A stretch of 64,000 bases of DNA from contig NC_051102.1 in assembly GCF_901709675.1 (NCBI RefSeq), positions 2,649,912 to 2,713,911 on the forward strand, in the 5' to 3' direction. Origin of the DNA: Syngnathus acus. Its lineage: Eukaryota > Chordata > Actinopteri > Syngnathiformes > Syngnathidae. A model generated the notes under the pieces. The model worked only from the letters and a program-made list of their open reading frames with translations. It ran no database searches and had not been told where the DNA came from. How positions within the stretch are numbered: the first letter of the stretch is position 1; every line of letters begins with the position of its first letter. The translations under genes were made by a program, and so were the position numbers. Shown here one piece after another: positions 22,477 to 34,311 of this stretch.

Positions 22477-25247
22477 TTATTGTAAAGAGCCGCCGGTAGA
22501 TGCTTCTGTCTCTCCACAGACCACGGGCTTGATGCCCTGCAAACACATAGTTAAGAGGTCAAAGGGCACAGCCTTGAGTCAAGAACTGTCAGTGCTGCGG
22601 ATATAAAGAGGCAACAAGTGTCTACCTTGTACATGCTGCAGATAAACGGGAAGAGAGAAGTTGTGGCTTTCTTCTGCAGGTCATCTGTGTGCACCTGGAA
22701 GTTTGTTGTTGCCAAATTAAAAAGGGTTTGCAAAAAAAAAACAAAAAAAACAGCATGGCTAAACACAGGTTGGGCTGTTCATTGAAATTTAATTCTAGTT
22801 TCAATTTTGAAACATTGTCAGTGATAATGTGAAATATTCCATCAAATAATTTGTGTTCACCCACAAACACTGTATGAATTAATTATATTTAAAAATAAGC
22901 ATAATCACAACTTTCACTACTCAATGTTAAGGCTTTGACTCCACGCATACAAGGCCCCACACTGCCCCCAAGAGGCTAAGCGAGCACACATCAAGAACAG
23001 CCAGTATTTTTTATTATTTTGATTGCAATTATTTTAAGATATTATATTATATTACCGGTGTACTGAAAGTTGAGTTATACTGAATTTCCCCTCAGGGATC
23101 AATGAAGTCCACGTGAGGAAGTGGTGTAACAAGCAGCAGCAAAGCTCACCCCATTAATGGTCACCCAGGGTACAAACGTATGCGGAGGATCCAAAGCATT
23201 GGTCCTCAAGGCGTTCTGATGCATCAGCTGGTTTCCGACGTCTCCATCCACACAGCTCATGAGGCGATCCCAGCTCAGTTGAGGACTGTAAAGATTAACA
23301 CACTAGGCACAAATACGATATTTAGACGACACATTAGAGGTGAGAAGATGGAAGAAACCAAACGTTTCTTACACTCTTAGCAGATGCAATAACATCAGTG
23401 GAGGCCTCCATGCAGAAGATAATGAGGAAGGCATTGTCGCTCATGTTCAACAAACACGTCTGGAAAAAAACACAATATACTTCATAAAACTGCACAGACG
23501 AGACCTAGAAAATGTAAACATTTTCTGTTACAAATATGGTCAGTGACAGCAGTTGAGTGATGTGAAACTTTACCTGAATCATATTGCCAAGGCACTCCTG
23601 TTCTCCATGTTGGCACTTAAATACATACTTGCTACCACTGGATGATTCCTATGATTCCAGAAACATCCAAAGTCTAACACAAAATCAACAATTACACAAA
23701 CGTTTTCTATTAATTATTAACCCATTAACTATTTAAACAGTTCTTTAATTCGAAAATATATCCACATTACCGTGTGCACATATACAAACATTATCTCAGT
23801 TTATTTTCATTTCCCCTCTCAAAAAATGTCAGTTTCGTTTCAATTGAATATTACTTTGATGGAAAACATTTTCAAAAGATTTGTTGTCACAAAAAAATGG
23901 GCATTTAAACAGTGGTGTTTACACTTTTTTTACATTCCATGAATGCAGCGTCTTTAAAGAGTGCTTTATAAATTTTAAGGTTTGACTGTTATCAAGTTGC
24001 GGAACATACTGTGTTCAACCTTTGAGGTGGGATGGCTGTATATGAAATTAAGCTGCTGTTCCATAATCAACGGGCTGCTTATACAAGTTCCCTTTCAGGG
24101 CCGTGATAATCCCTCCCATGACAACACTATAGTGGAAATAAAACTAGATCATAGCCACATATACCTGTGCATTGCCAAAGGGAACCAGGTGGACAGAAAG
24201 GATGTCCTGTAGCAACACCCATGTGGGGTACAGCACCCGCGTGAGATACAGTATGCAGTCGGGACACAGACTTTCATAGTAGACATCCAACTGGACAGGT
24301 TCCCCTGCCTGGCGTGCCTTGGTCAAGTTGGCGTGGTGACACTGTTTCAAAACCTGCATGAAGAAGGGCAACAATTTTCTATAATATTTTGGGGAGCATT
24401 GACGTGTGTGTAGTGATTCTAAAAAATGTATGCGGAGGATCCCAGAAATCTCTTCTGGGGTGCATTAAGGTATGCTAGTTTCTATGACGGATGAAGACAA
24501 GGTAGATTCTACCTTGAGGTGTCAAACTCAAGGCCCGGGGGCCAGATACGGCCCGCCACATCATTTTATGTGGCCCGCGAAGACAAATTGTGCATCAAAT
24601 TCGTGAGTCATTACTAGAATTGAAAATTGTCTTCACTTTTAATATATTTTTTTCTAAACATTTGACCAATTTTTACTCATCTTATTTGAAAACGAGTAAT
24701 TTGTCAGTTTGTTTAGTAGCTTTTACTGTATATAATATGAGGTGCTCATACATTTATTTGGGATGACAGTCATAATGGCCCTCCGAAAGAAGCTATGACT
24801 ACAATGCGGCCCGCGAAAAGAATTAGTTTGGCACCCCTGAGGTAGAACCTCTGTACATTTCAAACTACAAAGTTGTACTTTTGTTTATAAGTTTTGTTTT
24901 TAAGTACAAGACAGCAGTTCTACTTTTACTTTTTTTTTTACTAGACCGGGTATCGATAGTATTTGATTTCATATAAAGAGTTTTAGGGTGGAAACTTGAA
25001 AAAAAGTCTTGGAATCATGTCTTTTTTACACACAACGCAAACGACGTTTTACCTGTGTAGAACCAGACCGAATATAAAGTTTATACGGTTAAAAATATCT
25101 CATTATCAATCTCACCCCGCATTGAACGGCTGACTCAGGAGATGAACACCACTGTGACGGAGTGTAAGGACATGGCAAAGACAGAGAACTACATTTAGAC
25201 TTAAAGCTTACGATAAAAGTCAATATAAGTAGCAAAGCCACCTTCAT
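22477..25247 (-). CDS. ifi30: IFI30 / GILT, gamma-interferon-inducible lysosomal thiol reductase, complete
   Basis: Soluble thiol reductase that unfolds disulfide-bonded antigens in endosomes and lysosomes for MHC class II loading. Seven exons: 25247-25116, 24353-24165, 23648-23574, 23459-23373, 23302-23150, 22694-22626, 22536-22477. They total 765 nt, 254 residues plus TAA, and all introns are phase 0. The ATG starts a clear signal peptide ([15 protein letters not shown]). CPYTPSQWC follows, the cysteine-rich entry typical of fish GILT. The active-site motif is CPDC in [16 protein letters not shown], then LVPFGNAQ. The GILT signature CQHGx2ECx2Nx4C is complete ([16 protein letters not shown]), split across exons 3 and 4. 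One N-glycosylation site, NLT, is seen in exon 2. Exon 5 contains an out-of-frame decoy acceptor (TTTACAG); the true one is CCTAG at 23303. The neighbour PIK3R2 agrees with human synteny. Confidence 0.96.
23040..23115 (-). repeat. Short fish LINE-tail-like fragment in IFI30 intron 5
   Basis: On the minus strand ACTTCATTGATCCCTGAGGG-GAAATTCAGTATAAC resembles a motif common at the ends of teleost retroelements. It is too short to classify. Confidence 0.3.
24516..24839. mobile_element. hAT-like miniature element, copy 2 (IFI30 intron 1)
   Basis: About 324 bp inside the first IFI30 intron, starting GAGGTGTCAAACTCAAGGCC and ending TTTGGCACCCCTG. It is nearly colinear with copy 1 at 4536-4861, sharing the ATACGGCCCGC, TGTGGCCCGCGAAGAC and CATAATGGCCCTCCGAAAGA blocks. 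It is non-coding. The high likeness of the two copies suggests fairly recent activity. Confidence 0.75.
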
Positions 25248-25254
25248 TATCCGA

Positions 25255-25390
25255 CAATAAACTTAGTATAACATTCGAAGCTCAAGCCGTGAAAACGTAC
25301 GGAAGCTCTCGCCCTGCGTTTCCTTAATAAAGTACCGCGTCATCTTTGATTGGCTGGCGGCCTAGTGACGTTTTCAACGTCACTTGTAGC
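25255..25390 (-). promoter_or_regulatory. IFI30 proximal promoter with CRE-like palindrome and CCAAT box
   Basis: Upstream of the IFI30 start codon there is a perfect inverted repeat at 25364-25384 (AGTGACGTT-ttc-AACGTCACT), carrying a TGACG half-site on each strand as ATF/CREB factors use. A CCAAT box (ATTGG on the plus strand, 25349-25353) sits next to another TGACG (25337-25341 region), and there is an AT-rich TTTATTAA block nearer the gene. The transposon in the next entry starts directly beside it. I see no clear GAS element. Function is inferred only from motifs. Confidence 0.45.
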
Positions 25391-25727
25391 CACGCCCGGA
25401 CTGACCATAGGGAGAACCGGGAGAATTCCCGAAGCGCCGGCCTAGGATTGGCCTGCAGGCCTGCGTCTTTGTTTCTTTTTTATTTATTTATTTATTTTTA
25501 TTTTTATAAATCTGCCGGTGCGGCGGCGAGCCTATCAGAGAGACAGGCCAGGCCACTCAGGCCAGGAGCATGTGAGGAGGGAAAGACGATTGGTTTATAT
25601 CAATTAACACCCGCCCCCTTAGTCCGTATCAACCACATAGAGCGCGTGTGGAGGAAGAGGTGTGTTACGTATGTCAGGTGCCGGCTGCCGTGGTGTGTTT
25701 AGCTTGCGAGCGGTGCAAGTGAGGATA

Positions 25728-25805
25728 CAGTAATCCCTCGTTTATCGCGGATAATTGGTTTAAAAACCACCCGCGAGAAGTGAAATCCGCGAAGTACGGT
25801 CACCA
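25728..25805. mobile_element. Mariner/pogo-like terminal fragment
   Basis: ACAGTAATCCCTCGTTTATC-GCGG, followed by CACCCGCGAGAAGTGAAATC-CGCGAAGTA, matches the end of a widespread vertebrate pogo/Tigger-type element. Only one end is seen. It is probably nested in the hAT-type element around it. Confidence 0.55.
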
Positions 25806-25975
25806 ACAAGAAGTACTGGGCAGGCTAACGAGTTAGCGGAAAGATGCAAATTCGCAATCATGCTAACACGCGGAAACGGACTTCTAAATACTATATTAAT
25901 ACTACAATACTACATTGTCCTAAAAGTTAGACACATGTTTCCTCAATCTCCAAGTTTTATTTTGACTTTTAACTG

Positions 25976-26699
25976 TTAAAATGTACACGATACGATATTT
26001 GCCGATATCTTAAAGCCTGCTGTGATTCATCCACGATACATCACGATATAGTGCTCCACGATCGATATTTTTATTTATTTATTTATTTTTTAAATAAAAA
26101 ATATAGAACAATATCCTGATTTATAACAATTCATACGCAAAATCAACAAGGTACTGCAAACTCTTTATTTAGGAAATTACAAGAGTATTGTAGTATACAA
26201 AGTGCTTATTTTAACACTGAACTTTATCAAATTCCTATATTTTTTCTCATATAAGTAAAGAAAAATGAATATTCTTTCTTTTTTGTAATACCATTAACTT
26301 TAAAGTGCATTACTGAACTATTTATTTACAATAATTTTAATTGTCCGTTGAGCCATTTTTTCTTTGGAATCCAAAGTGCTTCCAAACGAATGACTTGAAG
26401 CCCAAAGGGGAGCGAATTTCCTCGTCTTCTTGGACACTAGCCATAGCACCAGCCCAGGAGCCGCGTAGTTGTCGGCTCCCCTTTCACGCGCCTGCTCTGC
26501 TCAACACAACACGCCGCGTACTGCTCCCGGAAAGAGGAAGCAAGCAACAATGAACTGGATTTCAAAATAAAGTCGCGTCTAATGTCCGAGGTCAAACACG
26601 GCGATATAAATCGATGTTTACGTTTAGCATCGATGCCAATAAATCGTAGAGCATTATATCGATTAATCGATGTGTATCGATGAATCGTTACACCCCTAC
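25976..26699. mobile_element. CGATA-rich DNA-transposon remnant
   Basis: It begins near ACACGATACGATATTTGCCG and ends ATGTGTATCGATGAATCGTT-ACACCCCTA. Both ends are full of CGAT/ATCG words, as in fish elements whose termini read TAGGGGTGTAACGATTCATC. The centre is AT-rich and non-coding. The left border is approximate. Confidence 0.5.
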
Positions 26700-26759
26700 T
26701 GGTTACACAACTGACTCCTGGCCTCAAAAAAAATCTCCCAGTCCGGCCCTGCCTGTAGC

Positions 26760-29700
26760 TAAGTGAAATACGTACAAATGTGGTTGTAAAGAACAGGAGC
26801 GATATCTAGTGGCGTCATTTGAGAAAACATCCACGTCAAAAAGATGTACATTATACTATAACCTTAACAATTATATTGTAATCAGAAACATGAGGAGCCT
26901 CACATTTGCTTTATATTTGTTCTTGTCTTTGATTTTTTTTGTAGAGACAAACTATTGAATGGCAAGTTGATATAAAGTCTTCCCATCTTGATCGAATGCC
27001 AAGACCACTATTTGCAGTGTCTTGTATAACAGGATTGATGTTGCATTACAATTTTCACCAGACAACATTAGACCATATTTTATATACTGTATATTTTATT
27101 GTCTTTTAAAATCATTGCATCAGGCTAGAGAGAACCATATAGATGAAAGAGTACCTGTGTGAATGAATAAAACTACAGACTGTACATGAGAATGGAAATA
27201 GGTTGTATGTAAAGTATGTCAGACCAACAGACTGAGGGTGAACACGGATTGTTTTTTGTGCACAGGAGTTACATAGCAGTGATTCCCAACCAGTGTGCTG
27301 TGGCAATTGAGTGACAAATATTTGATTTACTTCAAAAACATTTGTATTTTATTTGCCAACAATGTATAGTAACAGGCAGACCAATTAAAAGGTCTTTCCA
27401 CAAGATGACAGAGGAATTAAGCACCTTTTTGTGAAATTTGTGTTAAGTGGTGTGCTGTGAGACTTTTTTTCCAATATGAAATATGTACCTTGGCTCAAAG
27501 GTTGGGAAACATGGGTTACACACAAAGCAACCAAGAGGCTGAAACAACAGTGCTCCCTCTCAGTTCAATTGTACTTTGGTGTGGCTTTGTGTGATTGCTT
27601 CATTCAATTCCACTGTTCAATAGCATAGACTTGCAGATTATATATTACGGTATTATTATTTAGCCATTTGTATTTAGTTGAGCCTTTTGTAGCATGACAA
27701 CCAATCATTTCTTCAACACTTGAATGTTAATATTCAGTCGTATGAGACAACTGGATATTGAGTGGGTATACACGGTTTTGTGATATTAAAAATGGGACTA
27801 AGATTCATCATTTAAGAGGGCTTGTGTACACTTGTGCAACTACAGTACGTATCAGTTTTTTGTTTCAACTGAGTTGTAGAGCATATGGGTTAGAATAATG
27901 GTAAAAAAAAAAAAGAATTTTACGATTTATCTTGGTCTCATTTCTAATACCGCAAAATCTGGTATTTGTGTGTGGACTTTATTGCTATAGAGCCAAATTT
28001 AGGAAATGAAAAAAGCAATCAAACAAGCTTTTAGACAAATGAAATTTACTCACCATGCCCTTTTCTTCAAATAGTGCAAAAAAAAAAAAAAGCACGATTT
28101 CTTGAATTGTCATTTATAGTGTTGGTGTAATTTAATATTTTACTGTTATGTTTCGTTATTTACAATGAAATTGCTACCCCGTGAAATATCTGAGGGTCAT
28201 GAACGTACTATAATACAAACAATAAAAAGATGCAACACACAAGGCTCAGTGTTTTCTGAAGCAGGTTAGGTTCAAAACAAATGTGGTAAATAGAGGGAGC
28301 ACTGTTCTGACAAGTCAAACAAAATCAAGGAACGTTAACTGGGAAAAAACAACAACAAGCAATATATTCAAGTTTGTAACAACAGGAAAGAAAAAAATTC
28401 AAATCAATCATGGCCACTTTGAGGGATAGATTGATTCTTAAATGGGTATTTACTATTTGGTTAATCACATATTGTAAACATTTGTATTTCTTTCTGTATT
28501 GAGCAAAAAACAAAATTCACGCTAGCTTATCTTTTTCTGTATAGGCTCTGTAAGGTTATCATAAATCAAAGAAACAAAAATCAATACACAGACGAACAAT
28601 TCTAACAGACCCCCCCCAAGAAGCTAAATAAAAAACAAACAAAAACAATATAGTCAGGCACCATAAAGGAACACTTCTAATGTCATCATTGTTTAATTTT
28701 GTGAAGATCTGCAGGAAGGAGTGAACGTGAGCTGGAAAACGGCATACGCGTTTTTCCAATTGTAGCTGACACCCTCAATCAAGTCGACCAATTTTTATAT
28801 TTAAATTCAGGCTCCTCTGGAGTCACTCCACTTTTTGTCTGTGGTGGATTTTTGACAATAACCACTCGCCCACATTTGGCGTTTTTTTTTTTTTCGTGGT
28901 CGGTCACAGAACAACTCTCAAATCACTGACAGATTCTGAGTTCAAGATAAAAAATAAAAACATTGATTTAAAAAAAAAAAAAAAAAAAAAAAATGCAAAG
29001 CAGCCAAGATGCATTGAACATACTGTATAGCCTTGGCTCTGTAAAATATCAACACATGTACATGAGCTTGCTTCATCATCTGAATGCACCCGATTATCAA
29101 GTTGAATATACTGTAGTTGATGAGAAGTACGCTGAAGCTTACGGCAGCTGATTAGTAAAATTGCGTGCGTTTTACGAACTGCTCGCCCTGATTTCCAAGC
29201 CGCCGCCGCATAGCACGAAGATAACCCCCAACGCCTCGTTCCGATTTGTTTCAAGCACAATCCAAATGATAATTACATCATCCAAAAATATAGATATCTA
29301 AGTATATACTTCAAAATAGTTATTCTGTATTACGTCTCTCACATTTCAAACTTGTACAGACACCAATTTGCATGTTCCTCGTCGTCAGTGAAAAATGTGC
29401 TTGGGGCGTGTGAGGCCTTTTCAAGAAAGATCATATACAGTGTACCAAAGCTGATGAAAAAATATCTTATTCTTTAAATGATTATTTGCCGTATAGAAAA
29501 ACGTGTTTCAAGATACACGGACACAAAATGTATATCTAATACACGAGCAGGAAGAAAAGCGAAGCGTGCAGAGTCCTGGACGCATGCCTGCGTCGTGTCT
29601 ATCTGCTACCAAAATTGCTTTACCGCTCACAAAATATGGCAGCTGTAAGCGTTCACCTCACTGAGCTACGTGGACTACAAAAAGCTGAGAGCCTAAAAGG

Positions 29701-32700
29701 AAGCAGATCCAAAGTCACCTGAACATCCCTGAAACAACTGACAATCGCACGATTTCAATTAACGCGACGCCTTTATGTTCACTGGCTAAGATTCATTAAC
29801 GGCTCAAAGCACTCAAACTCAGATCCGTAACTCTCGACACAGACCGGTGACAATGACAATAACGTTTCTATTATAATGCTAAACTGGCCCGTGTAAGAAA
29901 TTGTGGTCTCGATGCAATTTAGCAGCGCCGACCGACTGTGCTTCGACACACATTTTGGGTACAGTTTAATAGACTACTTCCAGTATTGTCAAAAGTTGGA
30001 GATATTAAACTTTCGGGCAAAATTTGGAAGATGAGCCTAAAATGCATTTCAATATACTGTTCTCGAATCAGGAGAGTAACGACAAAATATGCTGACTGAA
30101 GCCTTGGGACTGGAAGAGTCACAGAAAGAAAGAAAAGGGAAATGTGAATATTGCCATTCATCTCCTTGTTGCAAAACAACGGCAAACACTTCAAAAGTCA
30201 AATGAGGTTCCTCTCTCCAGTGCATTTTAGATTCTTCCAAAAATTTCACCCGCAAGCCTAAAATCCCTAAGTAATGACTTTCTGTGTGGAACAGACAAAA
30301 AAAAAAAGTGCTGTTCAAAATAAGTGTTGGTCCAACAAACAAGATGATGGATGTTAGCAACGGCAGATAATTTGACCTAGTAATTCACACGGAACAAGTT
30401 TTTCATCAATTCTGCATGCAAGTAACTCTCCAAGCGGCTACACTTGGCCACGGATGTTCACACTGTCATCTGAATCTTATTGAAACATAAACAAGACAAA
30501 TCTGAACTGGGAAAAAAAAAAAAGAGCTTGTGTGCAAAGTGAGAGTACACCACATTGGAGCAAGAACTTGTAATAATTCAAAAATACATCTAAACAACAA
30601 GGCACAACTAAAGCCAAACTGACATGTAAAACACAAACACATATTTCTTGCTGAGAAAGATAAAAATCATGGCGGGCGTCGAATGTGGCTCCAACAACAA
30701 GACAGAGAGGATGCGCTCATCATTATTAACGCAAGGCACTTCTAATCTTTCACTTGCTTTTTTTTTAAGCCCTCTGAGCAGAAGCGCTGAGCTCACCTCT
30801 ATGATCCACTCTGCCAAAGAAGTGTGTGCAAAGTACAGTACAACTGAAGAGACCTGGATAAGATGGCAGAAATGAATATTTGGAAAGTCGCTCTCATTTA
30901 TATATATATGAAAAAAAACAAAAACATTTGGGCCTCTCCGAGTAAAAAATTGAAATGTTAGTAAACAGCGGTAAAGCCCAAACGAGATCACGGTCATGTA
31001 TGTGTTGCGAAAGAAGGTTGTTTGTCAGTAAAAGTGAGCAATTGACTTGTAACTGAAAGAGGACTTTGTTAATTGTATCTTTGTGAGAAAAGGAAAATAT
31101 AGATTTTATAGCCCTTCATCACACACTTATGTTCTACAGCTGAGTTTGGCCATTGTTTTAAAATCCCAAAATACTGACCTGTCTCTTCTGCATAACCCTT
31201 CTAGAAAAAATACAGTTTCTTTCTTATTTGGCAAGCGGTGAGATTCCTAATGGAAATTGTGTAAGCGAGTACTGTGCTTTGAAAGGGAGACCTGAATTCA
31301 AACAAATACTGGAGAAGCGGTGTGGAAATGGAAAAGCAAATCTCCGCATACGAGTGTGTTGTGCATCGTACAAGCGCGCATCATGCTTCAATGTACAGTG
31401 CTGAGCAAATTTATTAGAGCAATGATTTTCAAATTGTGGAATTTCCTCTATCAATACATTTTCATCAATAGAGCGCTTTTCATATAAAAAAAAAAAAAAA
31501 AATGTGTAACTCAAAGAGCTTTACAGATTAAAATCATTCCAAGCCCCCAATCCCCACTTTAGCGGTTCTTTTCACAGACTTGGAATGACATGGAAATAAA
31601 AAAAGATCCAAAAAATTCCTGATCTTTATCGTATGTCCCTTTCTTTTTCAGAATGGACAGAAAAGTGATGATGGCGAAGGTGGTGGGGATGAGGGAGATT
31701 CGGGCCAGAGGGTGGAAGCACGATGGTGTGAAATAGACGGCCACCATGACAACGTAACTTGCCCTCTGTGACGGTATTTTAGTCATCTGGCTAGCCAAGT
31801 CACATCGGGCAGCAGTTACGTTTTCATCCATTTCACGGCGGAAGCGGGAAACCCCAAAGTGCTGTATTGCCAAAAAAACAGCAAAATATACATGGGGGCA
31901 CATGTGGATTGTAGCGACGCCTTAAAGGCTGAGGCACTTGAGCTAATTTTCCTGCCGTCATTGCCATCGTATCCCAGTGAAGTCGTCAAAAACCCTCTTG
32001 AGGGGCTGGTGACCATGACCAAATACACTTGCATTTAACTTCTATGTTCAATATATTAGCCTTCAATCTTTAAGTGCTTTTTTTTTTTTTAATCAAACAT
32101 TTAGGTAGAATTTCAATGCAACTTTGATGTGCAATACATTTTTGAAGTATATTTTTTAATTAGTTTAGTTTATTATATTAGTTTAAATATTATAATATAT
32201 AATATATTAAATATTGGTTTTTAATTTTCCTAAATTTAAGCAAAGTATTCATGTTCAAACTGTGCTTACTGTTACAGTAGCTGACAATAATGTTAACTAT
32301 ACTTTTTTAAAGATAAAATGTTTGAGAACCACTGGTCTCATAAATTTGTAAAGCACTGTTCATATACGACAAGTGGAAACGCAAACACGAAGGACTCCGG
32401 TAATCTCTCTGACCGCAAACAAAAAAAAAAAAGCTTTCTCATTCTTGCTACATGGAAAGGACATCCTTCATTTGGCTCACATTAGCTGGATGCTGGAAAT
32501 GGAATCGAAGCGCCACTCTGAAAACAAGAAAACACGAGCTCGCATACAGCGACTGCATGTATGGCTGAAATATACGCTTATATTACTGCTTTTTCTTTTT
32601 TTTTTCTAGACATTAAATCTACAGCTCTGTGAGTCAAGCTTGTGATAAAACCAACAGTCGAGCGCAAGGAAGGGGAAGTACCGTGAATGAATATTATTTA

Positions 32701-33656
32701 AAAAAACATCTGCAAGGACCGCAGAGAAACAGTCCAACTAGGAACAAAAGCAAATACAGTACCAAAGATACAATAATCACATCAATTGATGCTCTGCGAG
32801 TGCCTTCTTTAGCATATAGGAAGCAGACAGATACAATAAGCACTAACAGTTAAGTCAATGGCTACAGCTGCTACAGTCTTGAAAAGGACCCAAAGAGAAG
32901 GAAGGAAACAAAAACAAGTTGGATGCATTTTCCACTATTTTCAGTCATCCTGAGGAACTGCATTCATCAATGTACCTGCCCAGCTAGTGTATTGTGACTG
33001 AAACATTTCTCGAGATATACCGTGCAGTCATTTTTATTTTTATTTTAATTGCGTTATCCCTCGTCAATTTAAAAGGAGGCCTGCTGAGATAGAGCAACAA
33101 GCCAAAGCGCTTGGAAATAAAGCCCCCCCCCCACCTTACAAAAAAAAAGGTATATTTTAAAGCAGCAGCTTTGTTTACTTTGACAGCCTTTCTCTCCCGA
33201 CTCGCTCTCTACTAGTGACACAGGCTTGTGGTCATTGAAAGCTATCACTATGGTACTTACACAAGCGTCAAATTCAATTAGTACAAGCCCCTAAAACTAT
33301 CCACTCTACAAAATGTCCAACCTTTCCCCCTTCCCCAGGCTCCAGTGACAACACCACACCGGTCCAATGCTTTCTTAGCCCGACTTAAGGTGTGAAGCGA
33401 GCAGCCTGGTTGAGCCAAGCCAGTCCTTTTCACAGGATGACAGCTCAGGCTTTTGTCTATGGAGAGTTTGCAGGCAGTCTGGGGATAACAGTTCGGGCCT
33501 TTGTCTATAAACAGCGATCATGTGTTTAAGGCAAAAAAAAAAAAAAAAGTACCTCCTGTTAAGATAAAAAAAAAAAAAAATCACCCTCTAAATGAGAAGC
33601 TATTTGTGTGCTTAGCGTGTATTGTACATTTTCACACTGAGTTGGTGCAACTTACA
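26760..33656. other. Long gene-free interval between PIK3R2 and IFI30
   Basis: About 7 kb, AT-rich, with many poly-A and poly-T runs and one small hAT element (27.3 kb). GAACCACTGG at 32.33 kb looks like a lone hAT terminus. No exon of a known family is seen on either strand. The part nearest 34.3 kb is probably 3' UTR of PIK3R2; I cannot fix its poly-A site. Confidence 0.55.
27284..27514. mobile_element. Small hAT-like element
   Basis: Left end CAGTGATTCCCAACCAGTGT-GCTGTGG, right end AAAGGTTGGGAAACATGG: imperfect inverted repeats of a CAGTGTTTCCCAACC terminus. The flanks GTTACATAG and GTTACACA suggest a degraded target duplication. Non-coding. It lies between PIK3R2 and IFI30. Confidence 0.6.
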
Positions 33657-33664
33657 CTGTATCG

Positions 33665-34027
33665 CAGTGGTTCTTAACCTTGTTGGAGGTGCCGAACCCC
33701 ATCAGTTTCATATGCTGAACCCTGAAAATATATATATTTTTTCAAATTCAAGACAGATTTTTTTTTTTTTACTGGTGCACAAAATGAGCCGTGCATGAAC
33801 ATCACCTTGTTCAAAGAACAAAACCAACACAATGCATGAACTCACAACAAATTACATCCCTGCAAATCAGTGAGCCTTAGCGAGACCAGTTCAGATATAG
33901 TACGTTATCACGAATTTACACGATAAATCAGGTGTGTTCGGACCTCCGCAGTGGAGGCTCTGCCGAACCCCTGAGAGCGACCCACCGAACCCCTAAGGTT
34001 TGATCGAACCCAGGTTAAGAACCACTG
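33665..34027. mobile_element. hAT-like miniature element with target duplication
   Basis: About 363 bp. The left end CAGTGGTTCTTAACCTTG and right end CAGGTTAAGAACCACTG are inverted repeats. The flanks CTGTATCG (33657-33664) and CTGTACAG (34028-34035) match at 6 of 8 positions, as expected for an aged 8-bp hAT duplication. No reading frame. It lies about 285 bases beyond the PIK3R2 stop codon, so it is probably transcribed within the 3' UTR. Confidence 0.75.
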
Positions 34028-34311
34028 CTGTACAGCCATAGCTGGCTAAAGACGGGCCAAGTGTAACAGTGCTGAAGTTACAAGTCGCTATGCGGGTTGT
34101 GAAGCCATGCTGCTAGCAAGACGTGCTCGTAGCCACTCTGGGATCCGATGGCATACGCACCCTGGCCTCTAGCCAGAGAGTCATGCTTGCTAAGATGATT
34201 TAACTCGCCACTTAAACACAAGAACAGAGCCCCCTCCCATTCCCCTCCCCAATGTATGAGAGTGAAAATCCCCCCCTCCCTGGTTGTGCCCCTTGTCTGC
34301 TGGTGGTGAAT

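Larger units (their letters stand above)
25391..26751. mobile_element. hAT-type element with apparent nested insertions, directly upstream of IFI30
   Basis: Left end CACGCCCGGACTGACCATAG and right end CCCAGTCCGGCCCTG are inverted versions of a CAGGGCCGGACTGG terminus. The flanks carry a likely 8-bp target duplication, CTTGTAGC (25383-25390) and CCTGTAGC (26752-26759), matching at 7 of 8 bases. The interior is a patchwork holding a mariner-like terminus near 25.73 kb and a CGATA-rich element at 25.98-26.70 kb. No intact transposase frame. It starts 144 bases upstream of the IFI30 start codon. Confidence 0.7.

Noticed and set aside
23150-23291. Alternative acceptor TTTACAG inside IFI30 exon 5
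   Set aside because: Its use would break the frame; the upstream CCTAG acceptor restores [11 protein letters not shown] and the family alignment.
28904-31903. Several minus-strand frames of 100-130 codons
   Set aside because: AT-rich, Phe-rich products from poly-A tracts; no family resemblance and no paired splice sites.
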